From Peptococcaceae bacterium (GTDB taxonomy: Bacteria; Bacillota; Desulfitobacteriia; Desulfitobacteriales; Syntrophobotulaceae), in NCBI GenBank assembly GCA_012517475.1, contig JAAYUV010000040.1:1-59678 (forward strand): a stretch of 59,678 nucleotides of DNA, given 5' to 3'. Below are positions 52,023 through 59,678 of this stretch, one piece after another. A program made the position numbers and the translations under genes. Position 1 is the first letter of the stretch, and each line of letters begins with the position of its first letter. Below the pieces are notes generated by a model. That model saw only the letters and a list, made by a program, of their open reading frames with translations, had not been told where the DNA came from and ran no database searches.

Positions 52023-52310
52023 TTGTGGGAGCTTTTATTTCGAGTGCTGGGCAAACACACTCCAAATAGCCGTATTCATGCTAAGGAACGTTTACGCCTG
52101 GTTCTGGTTCATGACAGGGCAAGTATTTCGCCCTACCTGATGAACAGGCTAAAGGAGGATCTCATTCGTGTAATATCGAACTACATGATTATTGATGAAG
52201 AGGGTATGGAGGTGCATTTAGACCAGGATGAGCAGGAAGTTGCTCTGATTGCCAGTATACCAATAAAAAAGATTCGAAGAGATTATATGGAAAGGGCGCA
52301 GACTTCATAG
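52023..52310 (+). CDS. minE: Cell division topological specificity factor MinE
   Basis: The 95-residue protein has HAKERLRLVLVHDRASISPY, the anti-MinCD helix region, then RLKEDLIRVISNYMIIDEEG and VHLDQDEQEVALIASIPIKK of the topological domain. It stimulates MinD ATPase. Start TTG 52023 with GGGAGGTAATAA upstream. It forms an operon with minD. Confidence 0.94.
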   Translation: MWELLFRVLGKHTPNSRIHAKERLRLVLVHDRASISPYLMNRLKEDLIRVISNYMIIDEEGMEVHLDQDEQEVALIASIPIKKIRRDYMERAQTS

Positions 52311-52362
52311 TGCAAAGATGGATATTGAATTGATTGTTCAGTTTAAAAATGGGTGATTGATG

Positions 52363-52415
52363 AAAAGCTCGGAATTTTGAGGACAAAAATAGTAAAATTC
52401 CGGGCTTCTTTTTTA
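52363..52415 (+). terminator. minE terminator
   Basis: AAGCTCGGAATTTT/AAAATTCCGGGCTT (14 bp, one G-T) followed by CTTTTTT, 53 bases after minE. Confidence 0.9.
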
Positions 52416-52511
52416 TCTCTTATCCCGCTTCGACCTTCTGCAAAACGGCTACCTATGATATAATTTAAAAGAATCTTTTTAAAAATATACTAATTTTGAG
52501 GGAAAAAGCAG

Positions 52512-53684
52512 ATGGCGAAGAAATCGGACAGGAAATTTCTACAGGGTTTTGATTTCGGAATGATTTTGGCATTGGCATTATTGCTGGGTGCCAGCCTGCT
52601 TATTTTGAGTACTGCATCCATCAATGTTTTGAAGTCCGATCCTTATCATTATGTAAAAAGCCAGACGATCTGGATCATTACCGGGATCATCATGGCCGTG
52701 GTTGTTGCTGCCATAGATTACGAGCACTGGAGAAAACTGAATTGGTGGATTTACGGATTCAATATTTTGCTGCTTCTTCTGGTTTTCTTCGTTGGCTCAT
52801 CAGCTAAAGGAGCCCAGCGCTGGATTCCGATTACTTCAACCCAAAGTATTCAGCCTTCGGAATTCGCAAAGATCCTGCTGATTATTACGTTTGCTAATTT
52901 TCTTTCAGACCGGAGGGGCAAGCTGAATGAAATCAAAGACTTTATCCTTCCGCTCTTGTTTGTTATGCCGCCCACGCTGCTGATATTTCTCCAGCCGGAT
53001 TTGGGAACGGCTTTAGTATTTGGCGCAATTTTTGTTGGAATGATGTTTGTTGCCGGCGCCAATCCAATCAAGTTCGGGGGTATCATCGTCGGCACGATAG
53101 CAACAACGATCACGGCTATCTACTTGCATATAGCCACCAACCTGCCATGGCCCCTTAAATATCTGCAAGGTCTGCCGTTGCCGCTTAAGGATTACCAAAT
53201 AAACCGTTTAATTGTTTTTATTGATCCTTCCCGGGATACCTCAGGAGACGGATACCATGTTATGCAATCAGTCTGGGCGATTGGATCGGGAGGTCTTTGG
53301 GGCAAGGGCTACCAGCACGGAACACAAGGGCAATATAATATTTTACCCGAACATCATACCGATTTTATTTTTTCTGTCGTTGGGGAGGAGTTCGGTTTTA
53401 TTGGAACATCTATTTTACTTTTTATCTTCTGTATCCTTCTGCTAAGAATGCTTAATGTGGCTATGAAATCCAGAGATAATTTCGGAACGCTCATTGTGGC
53501 CGGAGTTGTATCCATGATGGCTTTTCATATTTTTGTTAATGTAGGTATGGCTTCCGGAATTATGCCGGTTACAGGAATCCCTCTTCCTTTTATCACCTCG
53601 GGCGGAAGTTCTATGTGGGCGAACATGTTGGCGGTAGGCTTGGTAATGAGTGTGGGGTTAAGGGGAGACCGGCCAATGTTTTGA
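52512..53684 (+). CDS. rodA: RodA, SEDS-family peptidoglycan polymerase
   Basis: The 390-residue protein has ten membrane helices and the SEDS signatures: KGAQRWIPITSTQSIQPSEF with the family WI and PSEFAK text, FLQPDLGTALVF, HTDFIFSVVGEEFGFIGTSI, and the catalytic-region GIPLPFITSGGSSM at the C-terminus. It polymerises glycan strands with PBP2. It has its own likely -10 TATAAT (near 52460). The TGA stop is the left end of a perfect palindrome. Confidence 0.95.
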   Translation: MAKKSDRKFLQGFDFGMILALALLLGASLLILSTASINVLKSDPYHYVKSQTIWIITGIIMAVVVAAIDYEHWRKLNWWIYGFNILLLLLVFFVGSSAKGAQRWIPITSTQSIQPSEFAKILLIITFANFLSDRRGKLNEIKDFILPLLFVMPPTLLIFLQPDLGTALVFGAIFVGMMFVAGANPIKFGGIIVGTIATTITAIYLHIATNLPWPLKYLQGLPLPLKDYQINRLIVFIDPSRDTSGDGYHVMQSVWAIGSGGLWGKGYQHGTQGQYNILPEHHTDFIFSVVGEEFGFIGTSILLFIFCILLLRMLNVAMKSRDNFGTLIVAGVVSMMAFHIFVNVGMASGIMPVTGIPLPFITSGGSSMWANMLAVGLVMSVGLRGDRPMF

Positions 53685-53709
53685 GGATATTTGAGTACTC
53701 AAATATCCT
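53684..53709. repeat. 26-bp perfect palindrome at the rodA stop
   Basis: From the last base of the rodA TGA, AGGATATTTGAGT is followed by its exact complement. It lies 16 bases before a separate terminator hairpin and has no T-run of its own. Confidence 0.8.
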
Positions 53710-53724
53710 AAAATATGCGATATG

Positions 53725-53753
53725 AAAAGAACATTTTTGATGTTCTTTTTTTC
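53725..53753 (+). terminator. rodA terminator
   Basis: AAAGAACAT-ttttg-ATGTTCTTT followed by TTTTTCTTT. Confidence 0.9.
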
Positions 53754-53821
53754 TTTACTTGCACATATCTTTTAGCAGGGTTGTCTCAATCAGAAGAAAA
53801 CCCTTAAAAGGTGGTGGGTGA

Positions 53822-54565
53822 ATGAATCCCTTTGAACGTTGGGACGATTGGGAGTGGGAAAAAGCCGCTCAGGAGATAGGACGGGACTATCCCCTTAGCA
53901 GGAGGGATAACAAGAAAGGGAAAAGATATTATTTTAACGGGCAAACTTCCAAGGAATTTCTTGATCTCCTGAATGGGAGTCAGAAAAGGGTGATTTTATC
54001 GGCACTTTTGTTTTTGACCATTGTTTTTAGCGCCAGGGGAGAAGATTTTCTATCTCAAAGCGTCCATTCCCTTTATAAAAATGGCATGGACAGCGGCAAT
54101 CTGTATACCGCTCTTAATTCTATGGCAAAAGAAGCGATGGGCGTTCCTAGTCAGGAAAGTGCGCCTGTAAATAATCAGATTCAAGGGATATTTTATCCCC
54201 CGGTTGCCGGGGCGGTAAAAGTAGGATTCCAGGGCAAGACTGTTCAGGGGGCAATTAGCCAGGGCATTGAAATCGAAAGCTCCCTCGGAACACCGGTGCT
54301 TTGCCTGAAAGAAGGGGTTGTGGTCGAAGTCAGCCAAAATGAAAGTACCGGTAAATTTATTAAAATTAATTTTGGGAATGGATGGGAAGGCGTGATCGGT
54401 AATCTTGGCGAGGTATTCGTTAAGCAGGGCGACCCGGTTTCCATGGGTTTAAAGATCGGGACAGTAGGCATTTCCGGGGCAAGACAGAAACCCTGGCTTT
54501 ATCTTGAATTATTAAAAAACAATAAACCTGTAAATCCCCTGCCTTATCTGATTCAAAGCAAGTAA
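53822..54565 (+). CDS. SpoIVFA-like M23-domain membrane protein
   Basis: The 247-residue protein has a charged N-terminal cytoplasmic part, one membrane segment (QKRVILSALLFLTIVFSARG, residues 58-77) and an outer LytM/M23-like domain with GIEIESSLGTPVLCLKEGVV and IKINFGNGWEGVIGNLGEVF. The M23 zinc ligands (HxxxD...HxH) are absent, so it is probably a non-catalytic regulator, as in SpoIVFA. The next gene is a SpoIVFB-like S2P protease, the partner that SpoIVFA inhibits in Bacillus during sigma-K activation. Confidence 0.8.
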   Translation: MNPFERWDDWEWEKAAQEIGRDYPLSRRDNKKGKRYYFNGQTSKEFLDLLNGSQKRVILSALLFLTIVFSARGEDFLSQSVHSLYKNGMDSGNLYTALNSMAKEAMGVPSQESAPVNNQIQGIFYPPVAGAVKVGFQGKTVQGAISQGIEIESSLGTPVLCLKEGVVVEVSQNESTGKFIKINFGNGWEGVIGNLGEVFVKQGDPVSMGLKIGTVGISGARQKPWLYLELLKNNKPVNPLPYLIQSK

Positions 54566-54632
54566 AAGGGATAATTCCCTTTGACTCCGCATAAGTTTGT
54601 ACTGAAGTACAAGTTTAGGGCAGGGATAAAAA

Positions 54633-55502
54633 ATGCAGTGGAGAGGAATAAGAATTAGAATCCATCCTACTTTTATTGGACTTTTACTGATTTGTGCTCT
54701 ATGCGGTTTTGCTGCGAGAGCCATAATTGTTTTTGGACTTGTTTTTCTTCACGAGTTTGTTCATATGCTTGCAGCCAGGGGTTATGGAGTAAAAATACAA
54801 AGTATTGAACTTTATCCATACGGAGGAACCGCCGTTCTGGAAGACACTTTCGAAGGAAAGAAGAAGGAAGAGACAATCATCGCTTTTTCAGGGCCTGCTT
54901 TCAACTTCGCTCTTTTCCTCATCATACAGTGGTTGCGCTGGGAAGGGATATTCCGTGGAGAGTGGGCCCTTGAACTTGTGAAAATCAACTTTTGGTTAGC
55001 CTTCTTTAATCTTATTCCTGTCCTGCCTCTGGATGGAGGAAGAATCATGAGAGCCTGTTTTTCAGGAACTTTTGGTTTTGTTAAAACAACAAAAGTATTG
55101 GCGATGGGGGGAAGATGGCTTGGAGGTATTTTTATCTTATTGGGATTTATACTGCAGGCATTCGGTTATTATCTGTATGAACCGACTCTATTCATCATAC
55201 TGGGAGTATTTTTCTGGATAGGAAGCGGGAAAGAGCTTACGAAGGCCAGGATTGTTTTCCTTAAACAACTTTGCCGCAAGAAAGAGCAGCTTTTAAGCAA
55301 GGGGCTTATGCGCAGCAATTCTTTTACTGTTTCCCAAGATACTCCTCTTGGCAAGATTGTCGATGAGCTTACTTCAGACCGGTACAGTCTGGTCAGCGTT
55401 CTGGGGGGAAAGGACAAAATAGAAAAGACATTCAGTGAGACGGAAATCGTTCAGGGAATGATGGATTGGGGATTAAACCATAAGATAGGGGATCTGCGTT
55501 AA
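54633..55502 (+). CDS. SpoIVFB-like site-2 metalloprotease (M50)
   Basis: The 289-residue membrane protein has the zinc motif FLHEFVHMLAARG (near residue 35) and the second ligand NLIPVLPLDGGRIM (near 130), defining an intramembrane M50 protease. Helices GIFILLGFILQAFGYYLY and LFIILGVFFWIGSG follow, and a C-terminal CBS-like domain contains SFTVSQDTPLGKIVDELTSD. In sporulating bacteria this enzyme releases sigma-K from its pro-sequence. It follows its presumed inhibitor gene by 67 bases. Confidence 0.9.
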   Translation: MQWRGIRIRIHPTFIGLLLICALCGFAARAIIVFGLVFLHEFVHMLAARGYGVKIQSIELYPYGGTAVLEDTFEGKKKEETIIAFSGPAFNFALFLIIQWLRWEGIFRGEWALELVKINFWLAFFNLIPVLPLDGGRIMRACFSGTFGFVKTTKVLAMGGRWLGGIFILLGFILQAFGYYLYEPTLFIILGVFFWIGSGKELTKARIVFLKQLCRKKEQLLSKGLMRSNSFTVSQDTPLGKIVDELTSDRYSLVSVLGGKDKIEKTFSETEIVQGMMDWGLNHKIGDLR

Positions 55503-55507
55503 AAGAT

Positions 55508-55543
55508 AAACCGCCACAATGTCTGATTGACCTGAGGCGGCTT
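55508..55543. terminator. Convergent terminator candidate
   Basis: AAACCGCC/GGCGGCTT with a 20-base loop lies between the convergent protease and catalase genes. The T-run is weak. Confidence 0.4.
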
Positions 55544-55561
55544 ATTTGCAGTCTTATTTCA

Positions 55562-56113
55562 TTATTGGGCCGGAAAACTCATTCTATACTCTGTAATTAA
55601 TTTCTGAAATTGTTCCGGTCCGGCTCCCTGAAGAATGAGCATTTGGGATTTTTCAAAAAGGTGTTTATGAACATCTTCCCGGCTGCCTAGAAAACCAATC
55701 ATTTTCCTTAATCCTGGATCTTGCGTCATGGCAAAATGCTGATCGTATAGTTGACGTGCTCGAATCTCTGCTTCAGCATCAGCTTGCAGCATGGCAATAG
55801 GATCAAGGCTTTGATCAACATATCCGAGATTCCAAGGCACCCCCTCCGAGTTGACGTAACAAAGCGGAGGTCCTCCCAGTTTGCGGATGGAAACAGCGAC
55901 CATTTCCATATGGCTATGTTCTTCTGCGGCGATCATGCCCAAAAGTTCTCTGACATAAGGATTGGGCATGTTGGAACGGTGATTCAGATATTGGGTTGCT
56001 GCCGAAAACTCGCTGTCCTTTCCCCCGTAATGCTCAAACATGATCTGTCCAAAGCCGGGGTCCGGATAGCTTACTTCAACCGGATACAATAATCCGTTGG
56101 CGAACTTAAACAC
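55562..56113 (-). CDS. Manganese catalase/CotJC-like protein
   Basis: The 183-residue ferritin-like protein has FGQIMFEHYGGKDSEFSAAT, MIAAEEHSHMEMVAV with the Glu/His metal pair, DAEAEIRARQLYDQHF and FLGSREDVHKHLFEKS with the second pair. It fits short manganese catalases and the spore-coat protein CotJC, and would remove hydrogen peroxide in spore or cell. The start is GTG 56113 with AAGGAGGG seven bases upstream. No cotJA or cotJB is adjacent. Confidence 0.88.
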   Translation of the reverse strand: MFKFANGLLYPVEVSYPDPGFGQIMFEHYGGKDSEFSAATQYLNHRSNMPNPYVRELLGMIAAEEHSHMEMVAVSIRKLGGPPLCYVNSEGVPWNLGYVDQSLDPIAMLQADAEAEIRARQLYDQHFAMTQDPGLRKMIGFLGSREDVHKHLFEKSQMLILQGAGPEQFQKLITEYRMSFPAQ

Positions 56114-56386
56114 ACTTATCCCTCCTTAATTCTAAGTTAGTGTATTATATTGTTAGGGTTGCGGGTTGGTCACCTAACAGAATTGTACTTTTCTCTTATT
56201 GGCTTTTTGTTTTTTCTGTCAACCATAAGGTGATCATATTAAATGGTCTGGGAGATATTATTGAGAATAATCCCCCCCAGGCGGATTGTAAAACGCATTT
56301 CCGTTATTATAATTAATTCTTGGTGGGGTAATATTATTTTCACTACATAATATCATTGGGGAACTTTTATAAGGAGATGAATTAAA
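56114..56386. promoter_or_regulatory. Divergent intergenic region with cbiM promoter and operator candidate
   Basis: On the plus strand TTGTAA (56286-56291), 16 bases, TATAAT (56308-56313). Just downstream a perfect inverted repeat ATATTAT (56331-56337) / ATAATAT (56347-56353) with a 9-base spacer sits where a repressor would block transcription. Upstream, GTTAGG/CCTAAC (about 56150-56176) and CTGGG...CCCAG around 56257-56281 could fold. No cobalamin riboswitch boxes were seen. Confidence 0.5.
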
Positions 56387-57445
56387 ATGCACATGGCAGA
56401 TGCTTTGATATCGCCTGCAGTTGGTGGAGCAATGTGGGCTGCGACTGGCGGCTTGGCAGCTTATTCTATAAAAAAAGTTCAGTCCGATATGGATGAAAAG
56501 AAAGTTCCGTTAATGGGAGTCATGGGGGCTTTCGTTTTTGCAGCACAAATGGTTAACTTTACGATTCCGGGAACCGGCTCAAGTGGACATATTGGAGGAG
56601 GCTTACTACTTGCTATCTTGCTCGGACCCTATGCCGGATTTTTGACGATGTCGGCTATTCTGACGATTCAGGCCTTGTTTTTTGCTGACGGAGGCCTGCT
56701 GGCTCTTGGGTGTAATATATTTAATCTGGGCTTTTTTACGTGCTTTGTTGCTTATCCTTTCCTATACAAAGGGATTATCCGGCAAGGGTATACTCAGAAA
56801 CGCATTCTCCTGGCTTCCATGATCGCAGTGGTGCTTGGCCTGCAAATGGGGGCTTTTGGGGTAGTGCTTGAGACTTTGTTCTCAGGGATCACGCAACTGC
56901 CTTTCAGTACGTTTGTCTTACTCATGCAGCCGATTCACCTGGCTATCGGTATTGTTGAAGGTCTTGTCGTAACTGCTATAGTTTCTTTTGTCTGGAAAGA
57001 ACGTCCTGAAATTATTGAAAGGGCTGCTTTAGGGAAAACAATAGGGGATATCTCCATTAAGAAGGTTTTGACAGGCTTCGTTATTATGGCTATGATAACA
57101 GGAGGAGTATTATCCTGGTTTGCTTCAGCCAATCCCGACGGGTTGGAGTGGTCGATGTTTAAGACAGCGGGAGTGGAAGAGCTTGAGGCATCAGATGGGA
57201 TACATCAGACCTTAGCGGATATTCAAAGCGGCACAGCCTTTTTGCCTGATTATGGTTTTAAAGCGCCAGAGAGTGAAACTGCTTCCGAAGAAGCCGCAGG
57301 CGGCGGTGAAGAAGCCTGGCCGACAGTCAGTGTCGGAACCAGTGTGTCCGGGTTTGTTGGCGGTTTCTTGACTCTTGCTCTGGCGGCGCTTACCGGATTG
57401 ATTATTACTCGGGTTAAAAGTAAAAAAGGACGTGTTGCTGCTTAA
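56387..57445 (+). CDS. cbiM: ECF-type cobalt/nickel transporter CbiM with fused PDGLE domain
   Basis: The 352-residue membrane protein begins MHMADALISPAVGGAMWAAT, where the extreme N-terminal Met-His form the metal-binding site of CbiM/NikM. The core has seven helices (GHIGGGLLLAILLGPYAGFL). After residue 220 a helix leads to ASANPDGLEWSMFK, the PDGLE motif of CbiN/NikN, then an acidic linker and a final helix, so the small accessory subunit is fused here. It imports Co2+ or Ni2+ with CbiQ and CbiO downstream. ATG 56387 has AAGGAGATG upstream. Confidence 0.93.
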   Translation: MHMADALISPAVGGAMWAATGGLAAYSIKKVQSDMDEKKVPLMGVMGAFVFAAQMVNFTIPGTGSSGHIGGGLLLAILLGPYAGFLTMSAILTIQALFFADGGLLALGCNIFNLGFFTCFVAYPFLYKGIIRQGYTQKRILLASMIAVVLGLQMGAFGVVLETLFSGITQLPFSTFVLLMQPIHLAIGIVEGLVVTAIVSFVWKERPEIIERAALGKTIGDISIKKVLTGFVIMAMITGGVLSWFASANPDGLEWSMFKTAGVEELEASDGIHQTLADIQSGTAFLPDYGFKAPESETASEEAAGGGEEAWPTVSVGTSVSGFVGGFLTLALAALTGLIITRVKSKKGRVAA

Positions 57446-57528
57446 TAAGTATTAATCTCTTTGGAATTACCCGTTAGATAGACTATTATTGACAGCAGGA
57501 ATTAATATAATAGGATTTGATTATAAAA

Positions 57529-58338
57529 ATGTCTGGCATGATTAATTCTTTGTATAATTTGAGGTTATTGGATGACCTGGCCAAAAAGGGAACCTCTATT
57601 CATAGGGTACATCCTCTGATAAAGCTGTTGACCACAGTTGTATATTTGACTGTGGTCGTATCCTTTGGCAGATATCAGATATCCGGTTTAATGCCGTTTC
57701 TTTTTTATCCGGTGTTGATTTTTGCCTTGGGTGAGGTTCCGGTGCTTCCGATACTTAAAAGAATCATTATCGTAGAGCCGTTGATCATTGGAATTGGTAT
57801 TTTAAATCCAATTTTTGACCACCAGACATTTATGTTTGGTGGCTTTACTGTATCAATGGGATGGGTTACTTTTCTTTCCATTATGATAAAATGCGCCTTG
57901 ACGGTTACGGTTGCGCTTTTGCTTGTTGCCACGACGGGGATGGATGGTCTGGCCGCAGCTATGAGGATGTTGAAAATACCCAAAGCGTTTGTCCTGCAAT
58001 TGGTGCTGACCTACAGATACATTGCGGTATTGCTGGAAGAGGCAGCCAGAACTTTGCGGGCTTATTCTCTCCGGGCGCCCGGACAGAGGGGTATTCATCG
58101 AAGCGCTTGGGGAACACTGGCAGGCCAGCTGCTGCTCAGGACATTTGACCGGGCTGAGCGAGTGTATCAGGGTATGTGTTTAAAGGGTTTCACAGGAGAA
58201 TATTATACAGGAAAGTCTAACAGGATTAGAATCATAGATCTTTTTTTTCTGGCAGGCTGGATATCTTTTTTTGTTATAGCGAGAATTTATAATATACCTA
58301 TGTTGTTAGGGTCATTGTTGACGGGAGTGTTGAATTAG
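57529..58338 (+). CDS. cbiQ: ECF transporter transmembrane component CbiQ
   Basis: The 269-residue T-component has five membrane helices and the two coupling helices with Ala-Arg-Gly-type text (LRAYSLRAPGQRGIHRSAWG and RAERVYQGMCLKGF). It transmits ATP-driven movement from CbiO to CbiM. I chose ATG 57529; TTG 57517 and ATG 57538 are in frame and the ribosome-binding site is weak, so the start is uncertain. The stop touches the cbiO start. Confidence 0.9.
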   Translation: MSGMINSLYNLRLLDDLAKKGTSIHRVHPLIKLLTTVVYLTVVVSFGRYQISGLMPFLFYPVLIFALGEVPVLPILKRIIIVEPLIIGIGILNPIFDHQTFMFGGFTVSMGWVTFLSIMIKCALTVTVALLLVATTGMDGLAAAMRMLKIPKAFVLQLVLTYRYIAVLLEEAARTLRAYSLRAPGQRGIHRSAWGTLAGQLLLRTFDRAERVYQGMCLKGFTGEYYTGKSNRIRIIDLFFLAGWISFFVIARIYNIPMLLGSLLTGVLN

Positions 58339-59118
58339 ATGAGTCATCATAAGCTGGAGGCAAAGGAATTGCATTTTACTTACCCTGATGGGAATAAGGC
58401 GGTGAATGGGATATCTTTTATGGTCAGTCATGGAGAGGCCGTAGGGATTATTGGAGCCAACGGGGCAGGAAAATCAACGCTCTTGATGCTGCTGATGGGG
58501 GTCATTTTTCCTCAAAAAGGAGAGGTTATTGTTGGTGATGTTCATGTGACTAAAAAGACCCTGTCCATGATCCGTCAGCGATTGGGGATGGTTTTTCAGG
58601 ATCCTGACGACCAACTGTTTATGACTACGGTTTATGATGATGTTGCATTTGGCCCGCGCAACTACAAGCTTGAGGAGAAGGAAGTTGAGGAGCGTGTGCT
58701 CAAAGCGTTGGAACTGGTCGGAATCCTTCACTTAAAAGACCGGTCGCCCTATAAACTGTCCGGCGGAGAAAAGCGTGCAGCGGCAATAGCCTCCGTTCTT
58801 TCTATGCAGCCTGATGTCCTGATTATGGATGAACCGACAGCTGCTCTTGATCCAAAATCAAGAAGAAGGGTAATACAATTGCTTAAAAGCTTTAAGCATA
58901 CGAAAATTATTACAAGTCATGATTTAGATATGATTCTGGAAATTTGCGAGAGAATTCTAGTTATTAAAGAAGGGGAAATTGTAGCGGATGGAGAGACAAG
59001 AGAGATTCTTTCCAATGCCGAATTGCTTGACAGTTGTGGTTTGGAAATGCCGTTTTCACTGCAGGACTGTCCTCTTTGTGGTTCCCAAAAACAAAGCCTA
59101 AAGAAATTGAACTCGTAG
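58339..59118 (+). CDS. cbiO: ECF transporter ATPase CbiO
   Basis: The 259-residue ABC ATPase has Walker A IIGANGAGKSTLLML, Q-loop VFQDPDDQLFMTTVYDDVAF, signature KLSGGEKRAAAIA, Walker B VLIMDEPTAALD and H-loop IITSHDLDMI. It energises cobalt/nickel uptake. The last 30 residues hold three cysteines (DSCGLEMPFSLQDCPLCGSQ), with a CPLC pair, which may bind metal. It starts immediately after the cbiQ stop and is followed by a terminator. Confidence 0.94.
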   Translation: MSHHKLEAKELHFTYPDGNKAVNGISFMVSHGEAVGIIGANGAGKSTLLMLLMGVIFPQKGEVIVGDVHVTKKTLSMIRQRLGMVFQDPDDQLFMTTVYDDVAFGPRNYKLEEKEVEERVLKALELVGILHLKDRSPYKLSGGEKRAAAIASVLSMQPDVLIMDEPTAALDPKSRRRVIQLLKSFKHTKIITSHDLDMILEICERILVIKEGEIVADGETREILSNAELLDSCGLEMPFSLQDCPLCGSQKQSLKKLNS

Positions 59119-59188
59119 ACCATAGGATAGTATTAACAAATAGCTTTTGAGGATAATTTATTTCAGGCAGGCTATAAAAGATAAAGTT

Positions 59189-59245
59189 AACCACGAAGGT
59201 TGAGGAAATAATCCGCAGGAGCGGAACTTCAACTTCGTGGTTTTT
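59189..59245 (+). terminator. cbiO terminator
   Basis: AACCACGAAG(G)TTGA/TCAACTTCGTGGTT forms a long stem with one bulge, enclosing an inner TCCGC-agga-GCGGA hairpin, followed by TTTTTGTT, 70 bases after cbiO. Confidence 0.9.
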
Positions 59246-59492
59246 GTTGCTTGTGGAAGCGGATGACATGTCAATAATGAGAATGCACGATAAAGTGGAA
59301 CGGTAGAAAAACATATATTTTTTCTGATTAATCCCCCGTGGTAGGATTGTGCGGATCATATCATAGTATATATTATGTTAAATATACTTTCATATTGATA
59401 TATCATATACCCCTCAAGTATTTATGATATTGGAGCCGTCTTTGTTTTTAAAATTTAGGAATTTTACCATTGTTCGGGAAAGCGAGAAGAGT

Positions 59493-59678
59493 ATGAGAAA
59501 ATCCAAACTCATTCTAAAACGGTTGCTACAAATAATTCCCATGCTCGTTATCGTTTCAATTTTGGCCTTTGCCTTAAGCAACATGTCATCAGGTGATGTG
59601 GCGGAGATAACCATACGCAGCCACGGTATGGAGGTTACGGAAAAAAATGTTGCAGTCGTTAAGGAAGAGTTGGGGCTA
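59493..59678 (+). CDS. Peptide/nickel-type ABC permease, N-terminal part
   Basis: An ATG at 59493 opens a frame running to the window end, 62 codons. The sequence RLLQIIPMLVIVSILAFALS followed by MSSGDVAE matches the first membrane segment and the conserved start of DppB/NikB-type permeases. Preceding bases AGCGAGAAGAGT give a modest ribosome-binding site. Next to cbiMQO, a nickel or metal-chelate role is plausible but the substrate cannot be read here. The 374 bases upstream hold the cbiO terminator and A/T-rich sequence with likely promoters but no other gene. Confidence 0.85.
   Translation, partial: MRKSKLILKRLLQIIPMLVIVSILAFALSNMSSGDVAEITIRSHGMEVTEKNVAVVKEELGL

Noticed and set aside
56114-56386. 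Cobalamin or NiCo riboswitch upstream of cbiM
   Set aside because: The conserved boxes of both classes are missing; the visible features are a promoter and a short palindrome.

Overview
The window reads as chromosome of a low-to-mid-GC, spore-forming, anaerobic Firmicute of the class Clostridia, most like the Desulfitobacterium/Dehalobacter group of Peptococcales. This rests on gene order and protein character: tig-clpX-lonB-lon-engB, mreBCD-mrdA-minD-minE-rodA-spoIVFA-like-spoIVFB-like, a citramalate synthase, a CotJC-like manganese catalase, and cobalt/nickel ECF transport genes beside a Nik/Opp-type permease. Species assignment is inference; no rRNA or ribosomal protein gene is present.

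Region 1 (1-3.4 kb) holds the end of a creatininase-family gene, a LacI regulator and the collapsed remains of a YtfT/YjfF-type sugar ABC permease pair, then tRNA-Gln(CTG) and tRNA-Leu(TAG). The 3' end of the tRNA-Leu is duplicated downstream, an integration-type scar.

Region 2 (3.4-19.4 kb) is an accessory island. A decayed transposase is followed by one long minus-strand operon, in transcription order XRE regulator, SNF2-type helicase, DUF4391 protein, GxxExxY protein, type III Mod methyltransferase, RhuM-like protein, type III Res helicase-nuclease, ImmA/IrrE-type metallopeptidase and a frameshifted DUF4411 (PIN-like) protein. This looks like an extended type III restriction-modification defence locus. 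Beyond it lies a graveyard: a remnant of a secreted/anchored protein, a 5'-truncated DUF6076 gene fused head-to-head to a 5'-truncated serine recombinase, a HicB antitoxin with a 29-codon HicA stub, and pieces of a glycosidase and of a LuxR-type regulator.

Region 3 (19.4-31 kb) is core: a diacylglycerol glucosyltransferase-like enzyme, trigger factor, ClpX (no clpP between them), LonB, Lon, EngB and a Na+/Ca2+-type antiporter. Region 4 (31-36 kb) mixes an EamA transporter, two structured repeat elements and a GT39/GT2/ArnE-like envelope glycosylation set. Region 5 (36-56 kb) is core again: T-box-valS, folC, a REC-GGDEF protein, a SPOR protein, rex, cimA, maf-radC and the cell shape, division and sporulation cluster. 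Region 6 (56-59.7 kb) is cbiM-cbiQ-cbiO and the start of a peptide/nickel-type permease.

The most unusual signal is non-coding. Two related repeat elements (448-683 and 31031-31318) are strings of short hairpins whose stems differ by compensatory changes while the loop stays close to ATCC(A/G)T. The same loop recurs in two other unrelated repeats (3522-3575, in frame inside a transposase remnant, and 32230-32440). Three consecutive long hairpins also sit inside the mod coding sequence.
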